A stretch of DNA of 64,000 bases, from NCBI GenBank assembly GCA_034008185.1, contig CM067109.1, positions 56,158,301 through 56,222,300 on the forward strand, written 5' to 3'. The notes below the pieces were generated by a model. It was not told the DNA's origin and did not search any database. It worked only from the letters and a program-made list of their open reading frames with translations. Shown one piece after another: positions 1 to 13,300 of the stretch. This stretch comes from Gorsachius magnificus (lineage: Eukaryota > Chordata > Aves > Pelecaniformes > Ardeidae). A program made the translations under genes and the position numbers. Within the stretch, counting starts at the first letter, position 1, and the number at the start of each line of letters is the position of its first letter.

Positions 1-841
1 GGGTGAGAGCACTAAATATCATTGGATTAAGTCAATAAAATTTAATTAATTCATCAAACATTTAGTGCATAATTACCACAATAAATGTATTTCTGCTGTT
101 CAGCTTTCCATCATTACTAGTTTAATCTCTTCTGACATTTTACTCAAGATATAATGGCTTCTTATTTTCTGTTAATGGCAAGTTCCCATGTGACATTATA
201 TGAAGCTTGCTCAGGCTTAGAATTTTTGCATACTTGCATAGTTCTTCTTATGTCTTTGAACTGGAGAGATTTCCTATCAGGGTAATCCATAGACCATTTT
301 GTATTTCCAGATCCAAGTTTGTTTCAAAAAGAGAGAACGAAAAAATCAACAAATATATTTGGAACTGGATAAATGTATCCTTGTTTTTGACCTGAAGTAA
401 AATTTGAATGTATATTTCATTAAAATGTAGAAGGCCTTTATTAAAAGTTCATAACAAAACCCCATAGAAATTTGGAACTTGTTTAGAAAACATTGCCTAG
501 TCTTCTGAAACTTCATGAAAACAATTAGAAAGTCTTTATTATTTTGTACTGAGATAGTAGTAGCTACATATTTCACTAGATTATTTATAATTTCCCAAGG
601 ATGAACTAAAATCCTCATCTAAATAAATTTTTGTGCAGTTTCCTAGAAATCCATCCAGATTTCAGTATTCCATCACGTAATCCCATTACACTAAAAGTTA
701 TATTGTTTTAGTGGTCAATATTTGTTATTTCCTCTTCTTTTTTTGGTTGTTTTTACATCTTCTTTGCAAAAAGCTTTTTGTAAATAATTCAATTTTTTAG
801 ATTGTCCTAAGTTGGAAATTTCTTTTAAACTATTCTTTCAG
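1..841. other. AT-rich flank, probably intron
   Basis: I see no coding signal here. The stretch is AT-rich and ends in a pyrimidine-rich tract and AG (840-841), which form a credible splice acceptor for the exon-like block that follows. If that block is real, this is the intron of an upstream plus-strand gene that extends beyond the window. Confidence 0.4.
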
Positions 842-984
842 GTGAAGCTTACTAATTTCCGCAAGAAAGTGAAGTCTCAAGGTAAATTATTTTTAAATTA
901 AACATTTGTGCTGTTTTAAATTATACATTAAGATCTTAAGTAACATATTTTTTATTTTGAATATTCTTTTCAGGATCTTCCTAA
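842..984 (+). CDS. Candidate last two coding exons of an unidentified gene
   Basis: Two exon-like blocks are separated by a 92-bp intron. Block one (842-881) follows a pyrimidine-rich tract ending in CAG and is followed by a GTAAAT donor. Block two starts at 974 after TTCTTTTCAG and reaches a TAA stop at 982-984. Of the three frames through block one, two hit stops at once. The third stays open, crosses the junction in phase and ends as VKLTNFRKKVKSQGSS then stop. The tail is basic and short, and I do not recognise the family. In mammals the neighbour on the 5' side of GNAQ is CEP78, transcribed away from GNAQ, so this plus-strand orientation does not fit CEP78. The signals are individually good but the exons are tiny, so chance or a noncoding transcript remains possible. 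Confidence 0.35.
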
Positions 985-2714
985 AACACCTTTTGCACCT
1001 GTCATCTGAGAAAAATGCTTTGCTAGTTCACTATACATGACCATATATATACATGAATGGCTCCCCAAATATGCAAACCTTAAGCACCAAACCCACAGAA
1101 ATTCACTCAGCTTCATAAACATCTAGCCAAGGCACTGAATCAGGCACTGAGTTTTCTAAAAGGCAAGTAAGAGATTGTTAGCTTCCTAAAAGTTATGAAA
1201 ATATACAAAAGGAAGAAAGTCTGATAATTCTGTAATGCCAAAAAGAAAAATTTAAGCATACCAAAAGACCTTTTATGTTTTATAAAGTCAGCTTTATTTC
1301 TCAATATAGAAGTAGTTTAACTTCTACGATGTGTAAGACATACAAGCAATAAAAGAAAGAACTCGCATACTTTTTAACCCAAACTTAATAAATAACAGAC
1401 TATACTGTAATGACACGGACAGTATTACTTCCAAATACATTACTCAGAGAATGCTGAAATCTTCAGAATGCAAAATTCCTTTCACTTCGTGAGAGAAGGT
1501 TACCACAGGAAGAATGATTTTTTAGCACCCATCTTTGAGAAAAGTTGATCTCAAGAGTGACTGTACTGTGCAAGAGAGTATTCTGAGGGAAAAAAGTGAC
1601 GTATTTAAATAGAAAATGTTACTTGTTTTTTGTGTCATGATCTGTGGCATTTGTATAAATTAATTTGAAAACTCTGATATTTTAGTTCTTTATTTGCCTT
1701 TACTAAAAAGACAGTGCACTTAAATTATAATTAATTTTAGCTTACCATAATGGAAGAAGTTCATAGCACTACATTCTTATAGTGTGATGTGAAGTTTGAT
1801 TCTCTATTTAAAAGCACTTAAAGAACAATAGAAAATTGTTGCACATTAAAAGATTTCAGGCTTTACGATGTGGACGTATTTGCAACATGACACATAAAAA
1901 TAAGAACTATGATACCACTAGATTTCAATATACTTGAGACAAATTTGAAGGAGTCAGCAACATTACTGCTGTCAAGAATTAATTTTTTTTTGCCAACAAA
2001 TCATAGCAAGGGTATATAATTTAGAGCTAGATTCAAGTTTTCAACAAATTAAGCTCCATTTTCAGAACTAGGTAAGGCTGGATAAAAAGGACTATACATT
2101 AAGAATAGAATTTCAAGAATAACGAAGCCCATATAAAGCAAAATCTAACTCCCATTTTCAGACAGTCTACCCAAAGTTCTAAAATCGTCATCTGAGTTTT
2201 CAGAACTGTCAGAGATCAAGTGTTCTAATGCTTATAAATGAAAGAGAATTTCTATTCAGAAACTAGTAACAATCAACAAATGTTCGTCCGTCAGACTGAG
2301 AATACGACAAATGCCCTTCTTGTTCAGACCAGGTGTCCCTCTAGCCAGCGGCCAATGGAAACACTCTGTAGGCAGAAAAGCCTGGCACTTCTCTGCGCTT
2401 CACTCCCCTTGTGCCCTCCCAGCACAAACAGCTGTTTCACTGGGCGTGTCGGACAGTCACACCTTGTCCTTTTGCTGTCCATTACTGACCTGTTGCCCCG
2501 TACTTTGTGTAATCCTTTTTCTGAAGTTGCTCGTGTTGTCTGCCTCTACAAGCTTCTGGGCAGCAAGGTCCACAAACTCAATGCCTCCTATGTAAGAATT
2601 TTTTATTTTTTACACAAAATATCCAGGTTGTTTCAGGACATGTCCCTTAGTTCTGCAAGTGTGGGATTTAGTACATAACAGTTCTGCATGTGCTTGGGCA
2701 ACCACCTTCATGGT
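985..2714. other. Non-coding AT-rich sequence
   Basis: Apart from the possible 3' UTR at its left end, I see no exon, repeat family or RNA gene. A 146-codon open frame at 2238-2678 lacks a recognisable domain and runs toward the decayed repeat that follows, so I treat it as chance. Confidence 0.5.
1348..1392 (+). terminator. Two poly(A) signals downstream of the candidate terminal exon
   Basis: AATAAA occurs at 1348-1353 and again at 1387-1392, about 365 and 400 bases after the stop at 984. They would define a short 3' UTR for the candidate upstream gene. AATAAA is common in AT-rich DNA, so their value depends on the exon call. Confidence 0.3.
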
Positions 2715-3090
2715 TTTTTAAACTGCAATCATATCCTCAGTCAGGCTTGTCTTCTCCAAGCCAAGGTCCTCGTCATTCTAATTTGTTCTTCAAATAAGCT
2801 GTACCACCACATGACTGTTTTAGTTGCCCTTCTCTGAGCTTTCTCTAACTCTGCTCATCCTTCTTGAGATGCAGAAAACAGAATTGGATGTGGTACCTGG
2901 TACCCACAGCCCATGAGCTCACCAGGGTGTTGACCACAAGGAGATGCCTCTGACCTGTTTTCAGCAGCCTTTCGGTGATTGCCAACACCCTGTTTTATGT
3001 TCAGCCACTAACGCGCATGGGGCCAGTGATTTCAGAGAGGTGTCAGTGACGACTCCCAGAACTGCCTCCTGAGTTGTGAGTTAAGTATTA
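2715..3090 (-). mobile_element. Decayed CR1-like LINE fragment, antisense
   Basis: Short phrases match the reverse complement of CR1-type reverse-transcriptase coding sequence in the right order: CATATCCTCAGTCA, then TTGCCCTTCTCTGAGCTTTC, then a degraded stretch around CCAACACCCTGTTTTATG. Spacing is disturbed by small insertions and deletions and no reading frame survives. It is much more diverged than the three CR1 copies in the GNAQ intron, so it is probably an older insertion. Boundaries are approximate, and the family call rests on remembered consensus patterns rather than a search. Confidence 0.5.
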
Positions 3091-6000
3091 TAAAAGCATT
3101 TCACTGTGTGCTTAGTGCATCTCTCATTCTGGGGAGAATCATGTTTTCAGTGCTGAATTTTCCTACAGTTCCTCATTCAAAAAGAATAAAAGCCCACAAG
3201 CACTAATTTTAAAGCAGAGCACAGAATAGGAGGTATCTCTTCTGCAGTGGTCTGCATCCTTGGCCTACACTGTGTGAGTTCAGTGGTACAGGTTTTGCAG
3301 AAGGAAAAAAGCCAAAATGACAGCAGAAAAGCTTTTTAAATTCAATATAAAATCAGTTTTCTTCATATAAAAATTGATTCTCCTGTTATTACTTCTCCTC
3401 CAGGGGAGGAAGGATCTACCTTCTTTTTATTTACCAAGAATGTTTGACATTATGCTGGCTGCTGCTCCTGAGGTCAGATGGCACTCCTTAGGACATCCAG
3501 ATAATATGTGTAACTACTTAAAAGAGCCTGGAACAACACAGGATTCACTTGGCTGGATGAAGCGCTTGGGATGCCGTAGAAAATTAAGGAAGAATTTTAA
3601 TGTTATTATTGTTCAAGAGCCTTGGAGGAGTGAAGTTTTTCAGAAACAAAAGCTGATATTGTTAGTACTTCACATGTATTCAGTACAAATTGAAAAACTG
3701 AACACAAAATAGATAAAGAGGCTTCATCTGTTACAGTAAGACAACTCACGTGACTCACTAGAGAGTCTGCAGTTCTGCTTGAACTCTCTCAAAATTAGAA
3801 TCGTATAGGAAATTGGAAGACTGGGACTTTAGCAATTAACTGCAGCGTATATATGGTTGATGGCATTTAGAAAACACTAAGAGAAACATCCCATTTTCCC
3901 CAAACAGTAGCTAAGGACAAACACATTTTCACAACAGTGACATATAAAGACACAGTAACATTTGCCTGACTCAGAAAAAAAAAAAATAGTCTGGCAGCCA
4001 GCCAGTCTTAGGCTCATTGTTTGAAAAATGTTAAAGGACAAAATCCAGCATCACAATCAGTGCATGTGGAAGTAGGAGGGGGGTGGAATGAAGGAGTGGG
4101 AGTATAGAAGTATCCATCTAGGAGTCTAGGAGTACAGAATATGCTGTCCTAGTTCTGAGATGGCATTTGTTTGATGGTACCTAAGAATTGCCTATATAAA
4201 TATTTTTGATCAACAAGTAAATAATTTTTTTTCCCTGGATTTCACTGCCAGTAATGTCTCAATCTGGAAGGAGATTGTTCTTTTCTCACAGATTTTTCCA
4301 CTGCTCTGCAGAACATAATTTCATGCCCTTTTCTCCTGCTGGTGGCTCCAATGCCCTATTTCAGTTTTCTCTAGAGAAGTCATAAATAAATCATTGTACT
4401 GGCAGAGAAAAGAATCTACCAGGAATGGTGTTTCTGTGTCTGTGTGCTCTCCAACATGTGTTAACTGGTGAATATAAATTCACCATATGAATATATACCT
4501 TTAGTGTCTTCTAGGTTACTTTATTGACAGATCAATTTGTTTACGTTGTTGAACACCAACTGGTAGTCTGCAAATTCAGACCTGAACCCACAAGGAACAC
4601 TGTGAATACAAACCATGCTGACACTTGTTTCTGATGCAGCTTGAAGGTATAATGACATAGTGTTGCAAGAATTTTATCTGTTCTTTTAATTATTTAGTCC
4701 TTGTATATAGTCCCTGCTCATTTTATATTACCACCTGAAAAGTCTAATAAAGATGTAAGTTTTACTGTGGCACTAATGCACGATGCTGTATGTAGTGAGT
4801 TGACCTTGGCTGGCTGGCTTCCACTCACCCAGCCACGCTTTCTCTCCTCCTCAACAGGACAAGGGGGGACAAAATAAGACTGAAAAGCTCATGGGTTGAG
4901 ATAAAAGACAGGGTGAGAACTTACCAATTACCACCATGGGCAAAAGACTCAACTTGGGTAAGATTAATTTGCTGCCAATTAAAAAAGAGTACAATGGTGA
5001 CAATCGAAGACAAATAAAAACACTTTCCTACCCACCCCACTTCTTCCTAGGCTTAATTTCACTCCTCCACTCCCAACTATACCTCCTCCACCCCCAAGTG
5101 GCGCAAGGGGGTTGGTTTTTTCCCCAGTCCTTCACACTGCTCCAGAGTAGGTCCTTCCATGAGGTTCAGACCTTCAGAACAGACTGCTCCAGCATGGGTC
5201 CCTCACCGGCCTACTGCCAAGAGCCTGCTTATTGCGTGAGCTCTCCATGGGCTGCAGCTTCCCTCAGGGCTGCCAGCCCCTGGGCACTGCACCCTGTACA
5301 TACCACAGCCCCCGCCTCAAGAAACGAAGTGGAACATGGAAGGGAAAATATATATGTACGACTATCAGGGTAAAGCAAGGCACAAACACTTCTCAATCTT
5401 GAAAGGTTTTATTCTGAAAACTAAGCACAAATTCAGTATTTTATTTTTTTTTTTACTGGCCATATGTTCTAACTTAACTGTTATTACCTGAATAACAGGC
5501 AGATGGATACCTGCAGGACCAGTGTTCCCAGGGACAACATGAAGCAGTTGGTAATGACAATGTCATTCTCTCTGAAAGGAACAGGCTAATTTAGAAAGCA
5601 GTGACTGCCCACTGTATTTCTAGCCAGGTCAGAAGAGGAAAGCAAACTTAGAAATACAATGAAGGAACAATATATAAACAGCAGTAACAGCCTGATTTTT
5701 TTATATAAAGTGATCTTGACAACAAGGTACGTACAGTTGCCATCACAGTTAGTTCTAAGAGATTGTACTGATAATGACTCGGTGAGTGCATACCCAGGAG
5801 AGTACAAGATGAGGAGAATATCCTGCACCAAGTACTAAATAGAAGCTAGATGTTTTTCAAATTGATGGTTTCATTGAAAAAATATATATAAAGAAAAGCT
5901 GGGAAACTTCACGCAGAGACTGCATGCAATCCTGGGAAGAGTGTGGGAGAGTACTAACGCAGAAATGAATCAAAGCACCTAAAAAGTGGTTCGAGGGCAA

Positions 6001-9000
6001 TGGCTCTTGTCCCAGATATGTAGCTAACATGGCCTCTTCCACTGTCACAGTGGGACTTCCTTGTGAAGGCTACTTGTGATGGTCACTGACCCAAGATCAA
6101 CTGCTCTAATCTGAATGTTTCAAAAACTGCTGAGGAAACCCAAGAAAAGGCATGCCTATGCAGAGCCATATTTGCTTAGTCATAGTCTTCCATTGTATTT
6201 CAGTCCTTCTTTACTGTTAGGTTTTCCTTCTAACCTTAGACTTTACTAATCCAGTTAGTTGAGAGACTAGCATTTAATTTTGTGGCAAATCAAGAGCTTT
6301 AACATGCAGGATGATGCTTATTTATCAGACGGGTGACTAACTGTTCAACTCTTTTTTTTCCCTGAGGTCTGGTAATGAGAGATATTCCTGGTTTTGACTC
6401 AAAATTTATCAAAGTTGATCTTCATTTCAATGCTACTACAATTTACTGTAAAAACTAATGCCTTCCTGTACCACCAAAAAAGAATGCAAGCGCTACTGAA
6501 ATCAATGTGTTCACTGTGTTGAGACATTTTCCTGAACAGCGAAAGCTGCAGTATTGGGGATTTACCCACTGTTTGTCTAACACTGGACAGCTAACTCTAT
6601 TGATCCCAATAACTATCTTTCAATTGAGAAAATGTTAGAAGAAAACAAATACAAATTCAAAGTTATGAGAAAGTACCTTAGAAATGGATCCAAATGAAGG
6701 TTCTGGACAGGGACCAGGGACCTGACGAATCCCTGTACTCCCTATGTGGTGACTAAGCAGCACATAAAAAAACACATTTAGGCTGGACCCTCAAACTAAG
6801 CCCCCGGCCATTCAAGCAGCCAGATACTGGAATCTGCTTTCAGCAGTGGAGGCAAAAATGATTTCTTATGAATTGGAGCTTCGTGTATTTATGAAAAGGG
6901 TTACACTGAATCCCCAACAGCAACAGGAGCCTACGCTGTGATCCAGTGAGTCACAATCGCGGGAAATAACCCAAATCTACATCACTCTCTGTTTCTTTAT
7001 ATTCAGAATTATCCTAAGGAAAGAAAGGTATTTTCAGATGAAGCTTTACTGTCTGCTTTTTAAACTACCCAACTGGCATTTTCCATATGCAGACTTCTTT
7101 TTCACAGCACAGCTAGGTTTAAGACCCGCAGTCAGGTATTTCAGTTCTCCAGAATTTAGCCATGAGATGAACCGTTAGGAAGACAAGCCAAGCCCTTTTG
7201 CTTCGGCTTTTAGCTTTGCAGCCTGTACCTGTTTAGCAAAACACTTAAAAAATCATTTCACTTTTATGCATGTATGTAGATCTATTTGAACCAAGTGGAG
7301 TCTACAGCTAAGTGCTTTGCAATTTTCACATCGTAGCTGATACTTCCTATTTTTATGAAGAGACACAAAAAATGGAGTGAGATTAAGAATAGCAGCTTGT
7401 TGCTGTATCACATGCAGTAAAATACTTTTTTTATACTGAAGTCTTCACACACATTTACATATTAATATTTAAAAGCAAGTTTGTACTGCTATTCATGATT
7501 TATTGCTACTTTAGGAGTAGATAGTCAGGATTTCTAAAGACATTGATTATACTTTGCTCTTAGTGGGAGAAAAAAAACACATTCAGTTTATGGCCTGCAT
7601 TAATGTAGGTTATCAATTAAAGGCTCCATTTTTGGGGGTAAAGAACATGTTCTGAACACTTGTTAAACTCTGAAGTATTAAAGTGTTCATCCTAATACAG
7701 ATAACAGGAAAGACACTATCGGTTGGGCAACCTGTTTTCCCAGTCTTCAAAATAGTGTTTTTATTGCAAAGGTAAACCTTGGTTGCAAATGTTGTCTCAT
7801 GAAACAAAATCTCTGCCATTCTCTTGTGAGGCTTTAATCAGAAGGTAATTCAGCACACTTGAATGCCTTTGTAATTTTGCTGAATTTTAAATCTAAATAT
7901 CACATTGACTAGTCAAAGCTCATAAAAATGTCTGGTTGCATGTGGCCATGAAAGTCTGTGTGTAAAAGTAAACTAATCTCTATGATCTTCACTGTAATTC
8001 TTGAATAACAAACTCAAATTGACCCTCTAGAAGTGTTTCTTCAAACTCATAATCGTGGAGACACAGACTGCATCTACTGCATATTGCTCCTTCAAAGGAG
8101 AGAGCTTGTTAGAGGTTGTGAGAGCAGTAGGTGCTAAAAGGAAGCCTGAAAATGGACAGCCAGAAGCAAAACATATCCTAAATGCTGACCAAGGAAACAA
8201 TGTCCTAAACCAAACAAGTCATATTTGCTTAGTAATAAGGGAGCTGCTAATTGATGGCAAAGTTTTACTAATAGTGATGAACTTTTAACTCCTAAGAGTT
8301 ACCCTGTTCTTACTTGGAGCATGGCTGAAGTTTCCTCTGAATTCAGTTTGTACTCCTGTTGAGGTGGGATACATTAACACAGAGAGGGCTTTGCCATGAC
8401 AAAGAGAAGAAAATGTACCAGTTGAAAGACCTTGTATTGTTGAAATACCTGTATCAGCACACAGGGCTTCCCATATGTATTTCTCTTACAACTGCTATCA
8501 ATTAGGACTGGAATCCAAATGTACCAGACACTAAATAGAATTACAGAAAAAAGGAAATACACTCCTAAACTGTTGATTGATGTCTATCCACAAGCATTAC
8601 AAAGCAGATCTGGTACTAACGCATGAAATGATGCAGCGTGAACAAAGTGACCAAATGGGGCAATGAAGGCAAAAATGGAATGTAACAGAGATGAAGCAAA
8701 CTGTAGAGTCTATGGTTTATAACACAGAATTCTAGTAACAAACCGTACTCTTAGCTCACTGCTAGAACTGGCTGTTCTCAGCATGGTCAGCTATAGTATA
8801 TCAGATGTAAGCCTCAAGGAAGGACTTTATAAAGCTTTTGTGGAGACTATGCAGCTGGTTTTCTCCATGCATAAAAGGAAGGGAGAGAGGGATAGCATTT
8901 GTAATGGTAAAAGATGATTAACTGGGTACTTTAGCAGCAGGAAAATGCAATTAAAACTGCAATTAAATTGTACTTTATGTGATATAGGGGACAGAATAAT

Positions 9001-12000
9001 TGTGAATGATCTGAGGTTAAAAAAAAATGTCTTCCTGAATCTTGCAGAGCTCTGTCTCTAATGAGATGACAAAATGGGAGCAAAAATCAACCATTGTGGT
9101 TTAGCTGGTTTATTTTTTCATTAAGTAGTACAAATGACTAAACGACCAACATGATTGCTTTGAAAAAGAGTGCAAGAAGATGCTCTATTGTGAGCCTTGT
9201 GGAAGACACTGTACCTGAAGAGTCAGTGATCTTGAACAGGCTGTGTCTGTGCTACTGAGACTTGTACCATATGTTATCAATATAGTCTGTAAACTGTTAA
9301 TACGTATTCGGGAAAGGTAAACTATGTGTGGATCAAGGGGTGGAATGTATTGATCCTGACTGGGAAACCACTGTACACCGCAGCTGACCTGAGCAGGAAC
9401 CACATGGTCAGCATGGCCTTCAGGCTGTTCTGCGCCGAGCCATACACCTCCCTTGGCCAAGGGATGGACCCAGCCCGTGCATGGTGCTGGAGGCGCCTGC
9501 AGGCAGCTCTTGCTTGGCACCACAATTACACCTCTTGCGTGGCCCCTACCCTTATCTAACAGCACACAAGTTGTCATGAGAACATCCTTTAGGGATAGAG
9601 TTGTTTTCTTGTAAGGAAATAATACATTACCTCAAATGACCAAAAGGGAGAGTTTCTCTATATGGGCAGGATCTGCTCTGTACAGGTACCATGGGCAAAT
9701 CCATCAGGGCTCTGTTGGATGCTGCATGAACACAGGATGCCCAGCATCTGAAGGAATGTAAGATGTTACTATCTATATTCCTCTTTTTGTCTTTTTGAAG
9801 CAGTTATCTTACTACGGCATTTGTTGTTAGGCCGTTCTTACTGTGATCCAGAAAGATCCCTGCACCATCTCTCTCTTACCTCACGCTTTCCCCATTTGCT
9901 GAACTATTTCTTGGAAGTCAGAATGGTAAAAAAGGTGATTTCATTAGAAGAATTTTGAACTCCACAAAGAAACTTAAGCATAAGTACCAATATATATGAT
10001 ATACTATAGCATTTTACCTATTTTTTTGTGTGTACAACACAACCTTAAAGTCACCTATGAAGAGTCTAGGAACTTTATGAGGGTGGGTATAATAATAATG
10101 CTTGAGATAACCAGCACATCAGTATTTTGCAGCTGTTAAAATAATGAAAGCACAGAAACCCAAATAAAGCTCAGCCTATGTGCAAAGATAGGCTAATGGG
10201 GTTTTTTTCATGAAAAATTGTCTTATTTAAAAAGAACATCTAATAAACAGATAAAGGTTTAAACAAATCTGACCATTAAGATTAAAAAGTTAGATTTGGT
10301 GAAAAGTATTTGCAATGTAATAAGCACATGGATCAGACTTCTAATTCTTAAGAGTGGTCTTTGTTACTTGCCATGACAATAATGTAAAGGACTTCAAAAA
10401 GTAGATTTGCGAATAGTCAATTGATATGTGGGAGTTCCCCAATCACCTGTATGGAAAAAAAATTCACCATACTTTTTTGAAAGCTATCTGGGAAAGTAAA
10501 TTAAATTAATTGCGTATATGAATGCACCAATATTTACTGATTTGTTTGATCCACACATATCAGACCGACATTTAGATTATTTTCAGAGAACCGATTCTAA
10601 GGACTGATGGAAATTTATTCCATCATGAAAAATGATTGAACCAAGTGCTACAAAACCCACTCACAATTAGCACAGTAGCATTTGTTGCCTCAAATCAAAG
10701 GAAGATCTTGCAACCTTTAAAAACGTTTGATCCCTGTTTGATTCTACAATATAGTTACTTCTTCATTGTTGGGTTAGAGGCAAAGAACTGACTTGCGGGT
10801 AGATGTCTCCACCTTTATAGCACATCACAAAGTGAACTCACATATTATAAAGGGAAGTCCCAAACTCATTTTTAACCTTTTGGGTTTTATCTTTGCAACT
10901 TCCTGTAATACTGCACCATAATTATGTTAAATGCCTAAATGGTCAGTTTAATTATTTCTTCATCTCCAGAACCCCTGGCAGTATTTGAATTCTCTCCACA
11001 AGGATTTTCATTTTGTTGATGTTGACCTTTGACAGATGTACCCGTTTAGAGCTCAGCTTCTGAAAGAATTTTCTATGGAGACAGTTATTTCTAGTCACAT
11101 GGAATTTTTAGCTAAATTTGAGCCCAAGATTATGACATATTGCTAGAAGGTGTTGATAAAATAATTAGTCTTTCAGCAAAAAAACCCAAAACTGTGATTG
11201 AAGATCATGGCAATTAGCAATTTTGAGTATTTCATATTAGAAGTACTAAATGCATGCTGCTCTTCTTATTCAATGGCTACTGAATCTTTATTCAAGCAAA
11301 TTTGATCCAAAAGACAACATCTATGCTCATTCATATATCATGGTAGATAGATAAGTAACCACCTTCTGCCGATTGTCTCTGTAGCTTTTTCTAGTATCAT
11401 CCAACATATACGTGGAGTGCCAATCATTCATCTCTCTAAATCCTTATTTGTTTTGCTTTAATTACACTTAGGGTGTAACCATTAAATTGTTTATTAAGTT
11501 GAAGTTGCTACTTAGTCAAAGGAAACAAACTCTAACATTTTACAAAAAGATTCAGTTGAGTCTAAGTGCCTGGTATTTAGTAAAAAAATGAAGAGTACAA
11601 GTTTTAGCTTCAGGATTTTGTCTTTGAAATATACACCAAACATTTTTTCTAAATGCTGTTGATCTGCTAAGCTTTGTACACTGCTTACATAACACACTGG
11701 ATGGCACTTTATCAGATGAAAAACAAAACTAAATGCCACTGATAACATATTGTTTTAATTTCATCTGGTTTTATATAATTTCTAATGGCAGCAGTGATGT
11801 TTTGGATTTGAAAAACTGCACTTAAACTTGTTACTTCCCTGTACCTTAGAACTGATAGTTTTCTCATAATCTGGTTTTGCTGGAAGAAAAGGAACAATGA
11901 CACAACTTACACGTTACATTCTTTGCATCTGTGGAGAGGCAAAGTCTGTAGGAAGAGATAACTTCTTTCTTTAGAACATCTGATACGTGCAGTTGAGAAA

Positions 12001-13156
12001 AGATAAGTTTTGGACTTACGTTCTAAGTTTGACCATACTGCAGATTATACTGCTTTTTTAAAGACAATGTAATACAGGACTTACTTAACATATGTCAAAT
12101 AAAGTTGTCAGTAGCTGCTTTCAGTAAAGCAAATACATACCATGATCTTCTTTACAACAGCTTATAGAAAAAAAAAGCTGACACAGCAACTTCACTATTG
12201 CCTGCATTACTTCCTGTCTTTACCTGTCTTTACCAAAACAGTCAATTAATAAAAAGATAAACAGTCAAGAAATAGTAAACCAAAGAAGATTGAATAGAAA
12301 ATGTTAGTCTCTTAAGGGTAGAGTGCTATGCAGTACTGCATCAGGTTTTCCCCCCCTTTAAAGATTCTAAATTTAAATTCAACTTGCATGTTATTTTGGT
12401 AAGATGATATGTTTCTCTTTTCATGTTTCTCTATACATTGTTTGGTTATTTCTAATAAAACCCCCCACCCCACAACCTAGTCATGATGCATAAAATCTTG
12501 AATTGATATTGGTATCATTTGTATGCATGCCAGAACACATTTAGGTTAATTTTGACTCATGCTTAGGCCCTTTTGCCATGTGCCAGCTCATTTGAGATCA
12601 TTAAAACCAGAATGTATATTTGACTCAAGAACACTAGGAAGTGAAGGGGAAGGGTAGCCATTTACTATTACCTGAAACAGTATAATAGTGACACTGCCAT
12701 TTCTGTGCAAAGAAATAAATATGATGTTTCTTTTAGGCACTGAATTCTTACAGTATGTCTCAAGCTTTTCCCAAGCAAACTTGTAGCACTACAACACAAA
12801 TGGTGTGCAAGGCACTATTGAACTAAGCCTTAAACAGGGAACACTAAAGGCCACTGGCATTTACATTTCCAGGCTCCTAAGGGGTACTTTTCCTATGAAA
12901 AACATTGTTTCTTGGTACACTGTGCAACTACATGAGAAGCAAATTCTGTTTTCCAGTATATCCACAGGGCTTCTCTCTCACCAGTTCTAGCCATTTATTT
13001 GTATTCTAGGTTAAAAATGCACCCTAACTAAATACTTGCAAAGTTTAGTGGTCACCAGCCAGCCAATAAAAGAAAGTAAGGTTTTATATGTAGGAAATTA
13101 TGTAGATGCATTCATGTAACATTCACGCATTTGCTAAGAAAACAGATGTTCAAATA
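3091..13156. other. Intergenic AT-rich DNA with no supported gene
   Basis: About 10 kb of AT-rich sequence. All open frames are short (at most about 130 codons), lack recognisable motifs and occur on both strands without splice context. I see no clear transposon end, tandem array or RNA gene. Enhancers could be present but cannot be recognised from a single sequence. Confidence 0.5.
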
Positions 13157-13300
13157 TGACATCTGCCTGAGTTCCTTCCTAGAGGTTTTAGAGGAATAAA
13201 CTGTATCTTAACCTGAACTGAACCTAAAGGCTCATTGTGATTGTCTTTTCATCCACAATACATGTAGAAACAACAGTACCACTGACATAAAGTCATCGGC
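13157..13300. repeat. Diverged direct repeat, copy A
   Basis: This segment aligns by eye with 14278-14418. Shared landmarks in the same order are TGACAT, a TTCCTT block, GAGGAATAAACT, TGARCTGAACC, GGCTCA, GTAGRRAVAACAG and a block resembling ACTGRCWTAAAGTMATC. Divergence is considerable, perhaps a quarter to a third of positions, with small gaps. The copies lie about 1.1 kb apart in direct orientation. I do not recognise the element. It could be two fragments of one transposon family or an old local duplication. Confidence 0.55.

Noticed and set aside
2238..2678. 146-codon plus-strand open frame
   Set aside because: It has no recognisable motif, overlaps a second frame of similar character and has no splice or promoter context.
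3374..3712. 112-codon frame starting with a Leu-rich stretch that resembles a signal peptide
   Set aside because: The Leu run comes from a pyrimidine-rich stretch, and nothing after it resembles a secreted or membrane protein family.
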